From NCBI RefSeq assembly GCF_002434265.1, contig NZ_DJJS01000006.1:930001-994000 (forward strand): 64,000 nucleotides of DNA, in the 5' to 3' direction. This stretch comes from Pseudomonas sp. UBA6562 (GTDB taxonomy: Bacteria; Pseudomonadota; Gammaproteobacteria; Pseudomonadales; Pseudomonadaceae). A model generated the notes under the pieces. It saw only the letters and a program-made list of their open reading frames with translations. It ran no database searches and had not been told where the DNA came from. Shown in pieces: positions 8,051-15,845 of the stretch. Made by a program: the position numbers and the translations under genes. How positions within the stretch are numbered: the first letter of the stretch is position 1; each line of letters starts with the position of its first letter.

Positions 8051-9055
8051 TCAGTGCTGTGTCAGCGCCTGCGCCAGCAGTTCGTACGACCGGACCCGGT
8101 CGGCATGCTCATACAGATCGCACGTAAAGATCAGCTCGTCCGCGCCGGTCTGCTCCAGTAAGACATCCACCTTCGCCTTGACCTTCTGCGGGCTGCCGAT
8201 CATTGCCAGGCCCAGGAAGCTGCTGACCGCCTCGCGTTCGTGGGGCAGCCACAGGCCGTCCATGCTCGCCACCGGTGGGCGCTGCATCAGGCTCTGCCCG
8301 CGCATCAGCGCGAGAATGCGCTGGTACACCGAGGTGGCCAGGTACTCGGCCTGTTCGTCGGTGTCGGCCACCACCATCGGCACGCCGAGCATGACGTAAG
8401 GCTTGTCCAACACGGTCGAGGGCTTGAAGTGGTTGCGATAGGTGCGCACCGCCTCGTGCATCAGGCGCGGCGCGAAATGCGAGGCGAAGGCATAGGGCAA
8501 GCCGCGCATGCCGGCCAGTTGTGCGCTGAACAGGCTCGAACCCAGCAGCCACAGCGGCACGTCGGTGTCGTAGCCCGGCACGGCGATCACCCGTTGGTCG
8601 TCGGTGCGGGGTCCGAGGTAGCGCGACAGCTCCTCGACGTCGTCGGGGAAATCGTCGGCGCTGCCGGAACGCTCGCGGCGCAGGGCACGGGCGGTCATCT
8701 GGTCGGAACCGGGCGCGCGGCCCAGGCCCAGATCGATGCGGCCTGGGTAGAGGCTGGCGAGGGTGCCGAACTGCTCGGCGATCACCAGAGGCGCGTGGTT
8801 GGGCAGCATGATCCCGCCCGAGCCAACGCGGATGGTGGAAGTGCCGCCCGCCAGATAGCCGATCAGCACGGCGGTGGCGGAACTGGCGATGCCATCCATG
8901 TTGTGGTGTTCGGCGACCCAGAAGCGGTTGTAGCCCAGGCGCTCGGCGTGGCGCGCGAGGTCGAGGGAATTGTGCAGCGACTGTGCCGGGCCTGCGTCGT
9001 CGCGCACGGGCACAAGATCGAGCACTGAATATTTGAAGCCGGACGATGCCGTCAT
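8051..9055 (-). CDS. LLM-class flavin-dependent oxidoreductase (luciferase-like)
   Basis: A 334-residue bacterial-luciferase-like monooxygenase, probably using FMNH2. Family features are the N-terminal YSVLDLVPV, the AEHHNM motif near residue 50, VGSGGIMLPNHAPL and the RIDLGLGRAPGSDQ segment. The C-terminal barrel strand ends TGADELIFTCDLY. It most resembles the MsnO8/YwcH-like group annotated as alkanal monooxygenase-like; the real substrate is unknown. The ATG at 9055 (MTASSGFKYSVLD) is chosen because the in-frame upstream extension shows no family similarity. It is divergent from osmC. Confidence 0.9.
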   Translation of the reverse strand: MTASSGFKYSVLDLVPVRDDAGPAQSLHNSLDLARHAERLGYNRFWVAEHHNMDGIASSATAVLIGYLAGGTSTIRVGSGGIMLPNHAPLVIAEQFGTLASLYPGRIDLGLGRAPGSDQMTARALRRERSGSADDFPDDVEELSRYLGPRTDDQRVIAVPGYDTDVPLWLLGSSLFSAQLAGMRGLPYAFASHFAPRLMHEAVRTYRNHFKPSTVLDKPYVMLGVPMVVADTDEQAEYLATSVYQRILALMRGQSLMQRPPVASMDGLWLPHEREAVSSFLGLAMIGSPQKVKAKVDVLLEQTGADELIFTCDLYEHADRVRSYELLAQALTQH

Positions 9056-9145
9056 GAAAGCCTCCGCTAGAAATGGTTGGCCTGAGGCCTTATGACGTTG
9101 TATGGGCGGAATCGGTCGATTCAATGGCCGAACGGGGATTGCTCT

Positions 9146-9172
9146 GAACTTGCCGTAAGGGATGTCCTCAGA
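9146..9172 (+). promoter_or_regulatory. AlgU (sigma-22)-type promoter of osmC
   Basis: GAACTT (9146-9151), a 16-base spacer and TCAGA (9168-9172) closely match the AlgU/RpoE consensus GAACTT-N16/17-TCTGA. The site is about 30 bases upstream of the osmC ribosome site. osmC is known to be AlgU controlled in P. aeruginosa. Confidence 0.8.
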
Positions 9173-9204
9173 ATTTGGGTACCTATCCATGCCCAGGAGG
9201 CATC

Positions 9205-9630
9205 ATGAAAAAGACAGCATCGGCGGTTTGGCAAGGCGGCATCAAAGACGGTAAAGGCACCATTTCCACCCAGAGCGGCTCGCTGAAGGAAAACCCCTAC
9301 GGCTTCAACACCCGCTTCGAAGACGTGCCGGGCACCAACCCCGAAGAACTGATCGGCGCTGCACACGCAGGCTGCTTCTCCATGGCCCTGTCGCTGATGC
9401 TCGGTGACGCCGGCCTGACGCCAGAGCGCATCGACACCAAGGCCGAAGTGACCCTGGAAAAACAAGGCGAAGGCTTCGCCATCACCGCCGTGCACCTGAT
9501 CCTGAAAGCCAAGGTGCCGGGCGCGACCGAAGAGCAGTTCAAGGAGATCGCCAACAAGGCCAAAGAAGGCTGCCCGGTGTCTAAAGTGCTAAACGCCAAG
9601 ATCAGCCTGGACGCCAGCCTGGTCGCCTAA
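9205..9630 (+). CDS. osmC: OsmC, osmotically inducible peroxiredoxin-like peroxidase
   Basis: A 141-residue OsmC/Ohr-family thiol peroxidase that reduces organic hydroperoxides. The two active Cys are in AHAGCFSMALS and AKEGCPVSKVLNA. The conserved Arg is in NTRFEDVPGTNPEEL, where the family also has its Glu. The length and the KKTASAVWQGGIKDGKG start match true OsmC rather than Ohr. The start is ATG 9205 behind CCAGGAGGCATC. An AlgU-type promoter directly upstream implies induction by osmotic or envelope stress. Confidence 0.96.
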   Translation: MKKTASAVWQGGIKDGKGTISTQSGSLKENPYGFNTRFEDVPGTNPEELIGAAHAGCFSMALSLMLGDAGLTPERIDTKAEVTLEKQGEGFAITAVHLILKAKVPGATEEQFKEIANKAKEGCPVSKVLNAKISLDASLVA

Positions 9631-9723
9631 GGCTTTGGTCTAGGGCCCAAGGCCCGCAACTGGAACGGCTTCCCGTGGTCTACACGGAATCGGCAGCCAG
9701 ACTGCCATCACCGGAGCCGTTCC

Positions 9724-9957
9724 ATGACCCGCCTCGCATTCGCAGTGCTGGCCTCTTTGATGTCCACCCTCGCCGTGGCGGCGCCCAAGCCGTGCGACGA
9801 GCTCAAGACCGAGATCGAAGCCAAGATCCAGGCCAGTGGCGTCACGTCCTACACCCTGGAAATCGTACCCAACGGCGAAGTGACCGACCCCAACATGGTG
9901 GTGGGCAGCTGTGAGAACGGCAGCAAGAAGATCATCTACCAGAAGAACGATCAGTAA
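9724..9957 (+). CDS. DUF1161 periplasmic protein (copy 2)
   Basis: A 77-residue exported protein paralogous to the one at 7778. The signal peptide is MTRLAFAVLASLMSTLAVAA. The mature part begins PKPCDELKTEIEAKIQASGV, aligning with the other copy, and ends GSCENGSKKIIYQK, keeping the two Cys. It lies between osmC and two minus-strand lipoprotein genes. In P. aeruginosa the matching gene follows osmC (recalled synteny). Function unknown; likely a small periplasmic stress protein. Confidence 0.85.
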   Translation: MTRLAFAVLASLMSTLAVAAPKPCDELKTEIEAKIQASGVTSYTLEIVPNGEVTDPNMVVGSCENGSKKIIYQKNDQ

Positions 9958-9994
9958 CGCCTGATCGCGTTCCTGCGACACCCGCCGACCCCAT

Positions 9995-10408
9995 TCAAGG
10001 GATGCAGAACACCCGGCTCGGTTCGTCGACCAGCACCCGCCGTTGTGCGTCGTACAGGTAGACGCGCGGCTGCATGGCCGGCGCGCGGGCTTCCAGGCGG
10101 TAGCGCTGGCCGGCGTCGAAGCGGTCGAAACGCACGGTGAGGTAGCAGGTGCGATCGGTGGGATCGAGGGAAAAACCGCCCGAATTCATCTCGTAATCGA
10201 AGCGCACGACCAGCTCGTGCCTGCCCGGAGTCACCTGGAAGTAGCGGCCATCCTCCAAGCGTTCCCCGTCCAAGCGGTCGGCCATCAGCAGCCGGCCGGG
10301 CGTGATGGTGTAGAGGTCGACCCACGCCTGTTTCGGATCGACGGGCGGCAGCGGGCTGGCGCATCCTCCCAGTACGGTGAGGGCGATCAGCATCATGGGC
10401 TGGCGCAT
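9995..10408 (-). CDS. Small lipoprotein, paralog of neighbouring gene (copy A)
   Basis: A 137-residue predicted outer-membrane lipoprotein. The signal peptide ends in the lipobox LGGC with Cys16, followed by ASPLPPVDPKQAWVDL. The rest is a beta-rich domain with WVDLYTITPGRLL, FQVTPGRHELVVRFDYE and FDAGQRYRLEARA. It is clearly homologous to the next gene upstream: both have 137 residues, the same PxxAWxDL and PG-HEL patterns and an AG-RYRL motif. I do not recognise a named function. The domain resembles small carbohydrate-binding-like beta sandwiches only vaguely. Confidence 0.8.
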   Translation of the reverse strand: MRQPMMLIALTVLGGCASPLPPVDPKQAWVDLYTITPGRLLMADRLDGERLEDGRYFQVTPGRHELVVRFDYEMNSGGFSLDPTDRTCYLTVRFDRFDAGQRYRLEARAPAMQPRVYLYDAQRRVLVDEPSRVFCIP

Positions 10409-10458
10409 GGTCAAGCTCCTGAAGGATGACGTGTCGAGCATAGCCCTTGTCGTATGCC

Positions 10459-10872
10459 TCAGGTGCGCTGGCAACCGGCCGGCGAACCTTGGCCGATCAT
10501 TTGCTGTCGCTCGTCGTACAGCTTGATCCACGGATGGAAGCCGGTACTGCCGGCTTGCAGGCGGTAACGCTCGCCGGCGTTGAAGTCGGCGAACGACAGG
10601 TTGAGCTGGCAGTCACGCTGCAACGGCGCTTCACCGGCACCGATGTTGCTCGGCGAGACGGCGAATTGGTAGCGCACGGTCAGCTCGTGTTTGCCCGGCG
10701 GCACTTCGAAGTAACGGGCGTCCTGCCAGTCGCGGTCGTCCACCTGCACGGCGTCGAGCGAGGTGTCTGCGTGCGGTGCGAGGTCGATCCAGGCTTGCTG
10801 CGGATCGGGATCGGGCAGCGTGGAGCAGGCGGAAATCAGCAACAGGCCGCTGGCGGTGATGAGCATACGCAT
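10459..10872 (-). CDS. Small lipoprotein, paralog of neighbouring gene (copy B)
   Basis: A 137-residue predicted lipoprotein with signal peptide MRMLITASGLLLIS and lipobox ISAC, followed by STLPDPDPQQAWIDL. The domain shares FEVPPGKHELTVRYQF and FNAGERYRLQAGS with copy A, so the pair arose by tandem duplication. GGGGAAG lies seven bases before ATG 10872; an in-frame ATG two codons in is possible. The 50-base spacing to copy A suggests one transcript. The two mature proteins have Cys residues at similar late positions (TCYL and FCIP in A; DCQL and AGCQRT in B), so a conserved disulfide is likely. Confidence 0.8.
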   Translation of the reverse strand: MRMLITASGLLLISACSTLPDPDPQQAWIDLAPHADTSLDAVQVDDRDWQDARYFEVPPGKHELTVRYQFAVSPSNIGAGEAPLQRDCQLNLSFADFNAGERYRLQAGSTGFHPWIKLYDERQQMIGQGSPAGCQRT

Positions 10873-10935
10873 GGCAAAGCTTCCCCAAGGCAAGATAGTC
10901 TTCGATGCATTGGCCATTGAGCGGGATCGACACCC

Positions 10936-12045
10936 TTGAAACTTCGTTGCGTTGCGTTCGAGCGCCCTGGCCGCGGGCTTCTGGACTACGTTTTCAGGGG
11001 CTTTGTTCCCGGCGTGGTGCTGCTTCTGCTGAGCGGTTGCAGCTCGCTCGGGTATTACGGCCAGCTGGCCCAAGGCCAGTGGCAACTGCTGCGCGCCCGT
11101 CAGCCGGTGGCCCGGGTGATCGACGATCCGAAGACCCGCCCTGCCCTGCGCCAGCACCTGCAACGCGCCGAAGCGGCGCGCGCGTTCGCCAGCGCGCACC
11201 TGCAACTGCCCGACAACCGCAGCTACCGGGTGTATGCCGATCTGGGCCGGCCCTTCGTGGTGTGGAACGTGTTCGCCACGCCCGAGCTGTCGTTGCAGCC
11301 GACCACCCACTGCTTCCCCATCGCCGGCTGCGTGGCTTATCGCGGCTACTACCGCCAGGGCGCGGCGCGCGGTGCGGCAGCGTTGTTGCGCCAGCAGGGT
11401 CAGGACGTCTACGTGGGTGGGGTCGAGGCCTACTCGACCCTAGGCTGGTTCGACGACCCGATCCTCTCTTCGATGCTCGGCTGGGGCGACGAGCGCCTGG
11501 CCACGCTGATCTTCCACGAGCTGTCGCACCAGCAGGTGTACGTACAGGACGACACCGCCTTCAACGAGTCCTACGCCACCTTCGTCGAGCAGGAAGGCAC
11601 CCGCCAGTGGCGCGCCGCCCAAGGGCTGGCGGCGCCCAGCGACAGCGCCCGGCAGCAGCGCGAACAGTTCGTCGCCCTGGTGCTGCGCAGCCGCGAGCGC
11701 TTGCAAGCGATCTATGCCGGGCCGAGCGACGACTCGGCCAAGCGCGCGGCCAAGGCGGCGGAGTTCGCCCGCTTGCGTGCCGAGTACCGGCAGCTGCGCG
11801 ATGGGCCATGGCACGGCGACGGTCGTTACGACGCCTGGGTCTACGGCCCGCTGAACAACGCCAAGCTGCTCCCCTTCGGCCTGTACGACCAATGGGTGCC
11901 GGCCTTCGCCGCGCTGTACCGCCAGGTGGGCGGCGACTGGGGCCGTTTCCACCGACAGGTCGCTGCCCTGGGCCGGCTACCGGCCGCGGCGCGCAACGAG
12001 CGGCTGCAACGGCTGGCGCCGCCGCGCGCGGGCATTAGCGACTGA
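10936..12045 (+). CDS. Putative zinc aminopeptidase lipoprotein (PF10023-like)
   Basis: A 369-residue protein with an N-terminal membrane/signal segment and lipobox LLSGC near residue 35. A zinc metallopeptidase domain follows: the HELSHQ motif (HExxH) lies near residue 195, and the following AFNESYATFVEQEG supplies a third ligand Glu. This matches the family annotated as predicted aminopeptidase (DUF2265/PF10023). The TTG start at 10936 is tentative; a shorter form starting closer to the signal peptide is equally plausible. It is divergent from the lipoproteins and overlaps the convergent HAD phosphatase gene by 11 bases at their ends. Substrate unknown. Confidence 0.82.
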   Translation: MKLRCVAFERPGRGLLDYVFRGFVPGVVLLLLSGCSSLGYYGQLAQGQWQLLRARQPVARVIDDPKTRPALRQHLQRAEAARAFASAHLQLPDNRSYRVYADLGRPFVVWNVFATPELSLQPTTHCFPIAGCVAYRGYYRQGAARGAAALLRQQGQDVYVGGVEAYSTLGWFDDPILSSMLGWGDERLATLIFHELSHQQVYVQDDTAFNESYATFVEQEGTRQWRAAQGLAAPSDSARQQREQFVALVLRSRERLQAIYAGPSDDSAKRAAKAAEFARLRAEYRQLRDGPWHGDGRYDAWVYGPLNNAKLLPFGLYDQWVPAFAALYRQVGGDWGRFHRQVAALGRLPAAARNERLQRLAPPRAGISD

Positions 12046-12685
12046 CGAACGCCTGGTGCATCTCGGCCAGGGTGGCGAAATGGAAGGCCGGGGCCTGGGC
12101 CTGGAGTTCCTCCGGGCTGCCGAAGCCATAGCCCACGGCGACGGCCTGCAAGCCGTTGCTGTGGGCGCCGATCAGGTCGTGCTTGCGGTCGCCGATCATC
12201 AGGGTATGCGCCGGGTCCAGGCCTTCCTCGTCGAGCAGGTGGCGGATCAGCTCGACCTTGTTGGTGCGCGTGCCGTCGAATTCGCTGCCGTAGATGACCT
12301 TGAAATGCCGGTCGAACGCGAAATGCCGGGCGATCTCGCGGGCGAATTCCCAGGGCTTGGAGGTGGCGATGTACAACGTGCGGCCTTGCTCGCCCAGTGC
12401 CGCCAGCAGTTGCGGCACCCCGGCATAGACCTGGTTTTCGTACAGACCGGTGACGCGGAAGCGCTCGCGGTAGAAATTCACCGCCTCCCAGGCCTTGGCC
12501 TCGTCGAAGCCGTAGTTGTGCATGAAGGCCTGCAACAGCGGCGGGCCGATGAAGTGCTCCAGGCGCGCCAGGTCGGGCTCGTCGATCCCCAGCTTGGCCA
12601 GCGCGTACTGGATCGAGCGGGTGATGCCCAGGCGCGGGTCGGTGAGCGTGCCGTCAAGGTCGAACAGGATGTTTTGCTGATGCAT
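12035..12685 (-). CDS. HAD-family phosphatase (phosphoglycolate-phosphatase-like)
   Basis: A 216-residue haloacid dehalogenase-like hydrolase. Motif I is DLDGTLTD with the nucleophile Asp, motif II is ATSKP, a Lys lies in TRTNKVELI, and motif IV is MIGDRKHDLIGA. The alpha-helical cap (about residues 18-85) is of the Gph/PgmB type. The substrate cannot be fixed from sequence; 5'-nucleotidase or phosphoglycolate phosphatase is possible. ATG 12685 is the natural start. It is followed on the same strand by nothing and preceded by the gamma carbonic anhydrase 41 bases away, likely cotranscribed. Confidence 0.9.
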   Translation of the reverse strand: MHQQNILFDLDGTLTDPRLGITRSIQYALAKLGIDEPDLARLEHFIGPPLLQAFMHNYGFDEAKAWEAVNFYRERFRVTGLYENQVYAGVPQLLAALGEQGRTLYIATSKPWEFAREIARHFAFDRHFKVIYGSEFDGTRTNKVELIRHLLDEEGLDPAHTLMIGDRKHDLIGAHSNGLQAVAVGYGFGSPEELQAQAPAFHFATLAEMHQAFVSR

Positions 12686-12726
12686 GGGGGCGTGTCCAAT
12701 CGGTGAATGCGTCGACGCGTGGGGCG

Positions 12727-13275
12727 TCACTCGGGCCGGTCGAAACCTTCGGCCAGGTGCTGGTCCTTGAGCCTGACGTAGTTGCCGGCGCTGTAGGTGA
12801 AGAAGGCCCGCTCCTTGTCGTTCAGCGGGCGTACGGCCTTGGCCGGGCTGCCCACGTAGAGAAAGCCGCTTTCCAGGCGTTTGCCCGGAGGCACCAGGCT
12901 GCCGGCGCCGATGACCACCTCGTCTTCGACCACGGCCCCGTCCATCACCGTGCTGCCCATACCCACCAGGATGCGGCTGCCCAGGGTGCAACCGTGCAGC
13001 ATGACCTTGTGGCCGATGGTCACGTCGTCGCCGATCAGCAGCGGGAAGCCTTCGGGGTTGAAGGGACCGGCGTGGGTGATGTGCAGCACGCTGGCGTCCT
13101 GCACGCTGGTGCGCGCGCCGATGCGGATGCGGTGCATGTCGCCGCGGATCACGGTCAGCGGCCACACCGAGCTGTCGGCGCCGATCTCGACGTCACCGAT
13201 GACGACCGCCGAACGGTCGACGAAGGCGCGGGCGCCCAGAACCGGGGTGTGCTGGGAAAACGAGCGAATGGCCAT
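12727..13275 (-). CDS. Gamma-class carbonic anhydrase family protein
   Basis: A 182-residue left-handed beta-helix protein with hexapeptide repeats such as IGDVEIGADSSVWP, IGDDVTIGHKVMLHG and VGMGSTVMDGAVV. The three zinc-ligand His positions are visible in LHITHAG and TIGHKVMLHGC. It resembles YrdA/PaaY-type gamma carbonic anhydrases. Catalysis of CO2 hydration is plausible but not proved for many relatives. It is divergent from prlC, and the HAD phosphatase follows on the same strand. Length is normal. Confidence 0.92.
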   Translation of the reverse strand: MAIRSFSQHTPVLGARAFVDRSAVVIGDVEIGADSSVWPLTVIRGDMHRIRIGARTSVQDASVLHITHAGPFNPEGFPLLIGDDVTIGHKVMLHGCTLGSRILVGMGSTVMDGAVVEDEVVIGAGSLVPPGKRLESGFLYVGSPAKAVRPLNDKERAFFTYSAGNYVRLKDQHLAEGFDRPE

Positions 13276-13379
13276 GGAAATAGTGCCTCTCTTGCGGACT
13301 CATAGGCAGGCTGCTTGCTGCGGTCTGCGTCGATTGTAATTAAGATGGGGCAGTGTTTCTTCTGCCAAGGTGCCAAACC

Positions 13380-15431
13380 GTGAGTGCGACCAACCCGCTT
13401 TTGCAGTCCTATGACCTGCCGCCCTTCTCGTCGATCCGCGCAGAGCACGTGCTGCCAGCGGTCGAGCAGATCCTGGCCGACAACCGCGCGGCCATCGCGC
13501 GCATCCTCGAAAGCCAAGGCCAACATCCCACCTGGGAAGGCCTGGTGCTGGCGATGGACGAACTGAACGACCGCCTGGGCGCCGCCTGGAGCCCGGTCAG
13601 CCACCTCAACGCCGTGTGCAACAGCGCAGAGCTGCGCGAAGCCTACGAGGCCTGCCTGCCCGCGTTGAGCGCCTATTCCACCGAGCTGGGGCAGAACCGC
13701 GCGCTGTTCGACGCCTACCAGGCCCTGGCCAACAGCCCCGAAGCCGCCGGCTTCGACGTGGCGCAGAAGACCATCCTCGAACAGGCCCTGCGCGACTTCC
13801 GCCTCTCGGGCATCGACCTGCCCGCCGACCAGCAGCAGCGCTACGCCCAGGTGCAGAGCAAGCTCAGCGAACTGGGCAGCCGCTTCTCCAACCAACTGCT
13901 CGACGCCACCCAGGCCTGGAGCAAGCACGTCACCGACGAAACGGCGCTGGCCGGCCTGCCGGACTCGGCCAAGGCGCAGATGGCCGCCGCCGCCCAGGCC
14001 AAAGGCCTCGACGGCTGGCTGATCACCCTCGAATTCCCCAGCTACTACGCGGTGATGACCTACGCCAGCGACCGCGCCTTGCGCGAAGAGCTGTACGCCG
14101 CCTACAGCACCCGCGCTTCCGACCAGGGCCCGAACGCCGGCCAGTTCGACAACGGCCCGGTGATGCACGAGCTGCTCGACCTGCGCCAGGAGCTGGCCCA
14201 GCTGCTGGGCTACGGCAACTACGCCGAACTGAGCCTGGCCACCAAGATGGCCGATAGCAGCGACCAGGTGCTGAGCTTCCTGCGCGACCTGGCCAAGCGC
14301 AGCAAACCCTTCGCCGCCCAGGACCTGGCCCAGCTCAAGGCCTACGCCGCCGAGCAGGGTTGCCCGGAGCTGGCCAGCTGGGACGTGGGCTACTACGGCG
14401 AAAAGCTGCGCGAGCAGCGTTACAGCGTGTCGCAGGAAGCGCTGCGTGCCTACTTCCCCATCGACACGGTGCTCTCGGGTCTGTTCGCCATCGTCCAGCG
14501 CCTGTACGGCATCGAGATCGCCGAACTCAAGGGCTTCGACACCTGGCACCCGGACGTGCGCCTGTTCGAGATCAGCGAGAACGGCCAGCACGTCGGACGT
14601 TTCTTCTTCGACCTCTACGCCCGCGCCAACAAGCGTGGCGGCGCCTGGATGGACGGCGCCCGCGACCGCCGCCGTACCGCCGCTGGCGAGTTGCAAAATC
14701 CGGTGGCCAACTTGGTGTGCAACTTCACCCCGGCCGAACCCGGCAAGCCCGCGCTGCTGACCCACGACGAAGTCACCACGCTGTTCCATGAGTTCGGCCA
14801 CGGCCTGCACCACCTGCTGACCCGCATCGAGCACGCCGGCGTTTCGGGCATCAACGGTGTGGCCTGGGACGCGGTCGAGCTGCCCAGCCAGTTCATGGAA
14901 AACTGGTGCTGGGAGCCCGAAGGCCTGGCCCTGATGTCGGCGCATTACCAGACCGGCGCCCCGCTGCCCCAAGACCTGCTCGACAAGATGCTCGCGGCGA
15001 AGAATTTCCAGTCGGGCATGATGATGGTGCGCCAGCTGGAGTTCTCGCTGTTCGACTTCGAGCTGCACGCCACCCACGGCGACGGCCGCAGCGTGCTGGA
15101 CGTGCTCGAAGGCGTGCGCGACGAAGTCACGGTGATGCGGCCGCCGGCCTACAACCGCTTCCCCAACAGCTTCGCGCACATCTTCGCCGGCGGTTATGCG
15201 GCCGGTTACTACAGCTACAAGTGGGCCGAAGTGCTGTCGGCCGACGCCTTCTCGCGTTTCGAGGAAGACGGCGTGCTCAACGCCGACACCGGCCGCGCGT
15301 TCCGCGAAGCGATCCTGGCCCGTGGCGGGTCGTTGGCGCCGATGGTGCTGTTCGTCGACTTCCGCGGACGCGAGCCGTCGATCGATGCCTTACTGCGCCA
15401 TTGCGGGCTGAGCGAGGCCGCGGCGGCATGA
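13380..15431 (+). CDS. prlC: Oligopeptidase A (M3 family)
   Basis: A 683-residue cytosolic zinc oligopeptidase that degrades peptides, including cleaved signal peptides. The zinc site is TLFHEFGHGLHHLL near residue 469, and the downstream Glu ligand is in VAWDAVELPSQFMENW. The substrate-loop glycines and Tyr are in FAGGYAAGYYSYKW. The GTG start at 13380 gives SATNPLLQSYDLPPF, the usual PrlC N-terminus. It is translationally coupled to the zinc-ribbon gene by a TGA/ATG overlap. A second, diverged M3 peptidase follows at 15846. Confidence 0.97.
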   Translation: MSATNPLLQSYDLPPFSSIRAEHVLPAVEQILADNRAAIARILESQGQHPTWEGLVLAMDELNDRLGAAWSPVSHLNAVCNSAELREAYEACLPALSAYSTELGQNRALFDAYQALANSPEAAGFDVAQKTILEQALRDFRLSGIDLPADQQQRYAQVQSKLSELGSRFSNQLLDATQAWSKHVTDETALAGLPDSAKAQMAAAAQAKGLDGWLITLEFPSYYAVMTYASDRALREELYAAYSTRASDQGPNAGQFDNGPVMHELLDLRQELAQLLGYGNYAELSLATKMADSSDQVLSFLRDLAKRSKPFAAQDLAQLKAYAAEQGCPELASWDVGYYGEKLREQRYSVSQEALRAYFPIDTVLSGLFAIVQRLYGIEIAELKGFDTWHPDVRLFEISENGQHVGRFFFDLYARANKRGGAWMDGARDRRRTAAGELQNPVANLVCNFTPAEPGKPALLTHDEVTTLFHEFGHGLHHLLTRIEHAGVSGINGVAWDAVELPSQFMENWCWEPEGLALMSAHYQTGAPLPQDLLDKMLAAKNFQSGMMMVRQLEFSLFDFELHATHGDGRSVLDVLEGVRDEVTVMRPPAYNRFPNSFAHIFAGGYAAGYYSYKWAEVLSADAFSRFEEDGVLNADTGRAFREAILARGGSLAPMVLFVDFRGREPSIDALLRHCGLSEAAAA

Positions 15432-15709
15432 GCGAGGGCGTTGCCATGAAAACCAAGAAACGCTTCATCGCCGGGGCGGTCTGCCCGGCGTGCAGCGAGC
15501 CGGACAAGCTGATGATGTGGAACGAAGACGGCACGCCACACCGCGAATGTGTGGCCTGCGGTTTCAGCGACACGCTCAACGAGCAAGGTCTGTCGGTGCC
15601 CAAGGAGCTGGGCACGCGGGTCAACCACCTGGCGCCCAAGGCGGCGCCGGTGCAGGTGCAGGCCGTGCAGTTCTTCCCCAATCCGAAGCTGAAGAAGCCG
15701 CCGCAGTGA
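15428..15709 (+). CDS. YheV-family zinc-ribbon protein
   Basis: A 93-residue protein whose core is a treble Cys zinc ribbon: CPACSEPDK and CVACGFSD form a four-Cys site. FIAGAVCPACSEPDKLMMW is characteristic of the YheV family of unknown function. The ATG at 15428 overlaps the prlC stop (ATGA). An alternative start at ATG 15446 (MKTKKRF) has a slightly better spaced GAGGGCG and cannot be ruled out. The linkage with prlC is conserved in Pseudomonas. The tail is Pro/Val rich. A role in nucleic-acid or protein binding is only inferred. Confidence 0.88.
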   Translation: MSEGVAMKTKKRFIAGAVCPACSEPDKLMMWNEDGTPHRECVACGFSDTLNEQGLSVPKELGTRVNHLAPKAAPVQVQAVQFFPNPKLKKPPQ

Positions 15710-15716
15710 GTCGTGC

Positions 15717-15746
15717 AGGGCCGCTCCTCCAGGGCGGCCCTTCTTT
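15717..15746 (+). terminator. Rho-independent terminator after prlC-yheV
   Basis: AGGGCCGC pairs with GCGGCCCT across a nine-base loop, followed by TTCTTT. It separates the prlC operon from the second M3 peptidase gene. Confidence 0.75.
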
Positions 15747-15845
15747 CACGCCGCCCTTTGCCTGGGGTGCCAGATAGTCACCGCCGCCCCATGCACACCC
15801 TTATGCAGGCTCTCGCGCTCCCAATCCGTATGAGCGAGCTTGCCC

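Noticed and set aside
13155..15179. A 674-codon frame antisense to prlC running into the gamma carbonic anhydrase
   Set aside because: Overlaps two conserved genes, one in the same strand but a different frame; composition is typical of a shadow frame.
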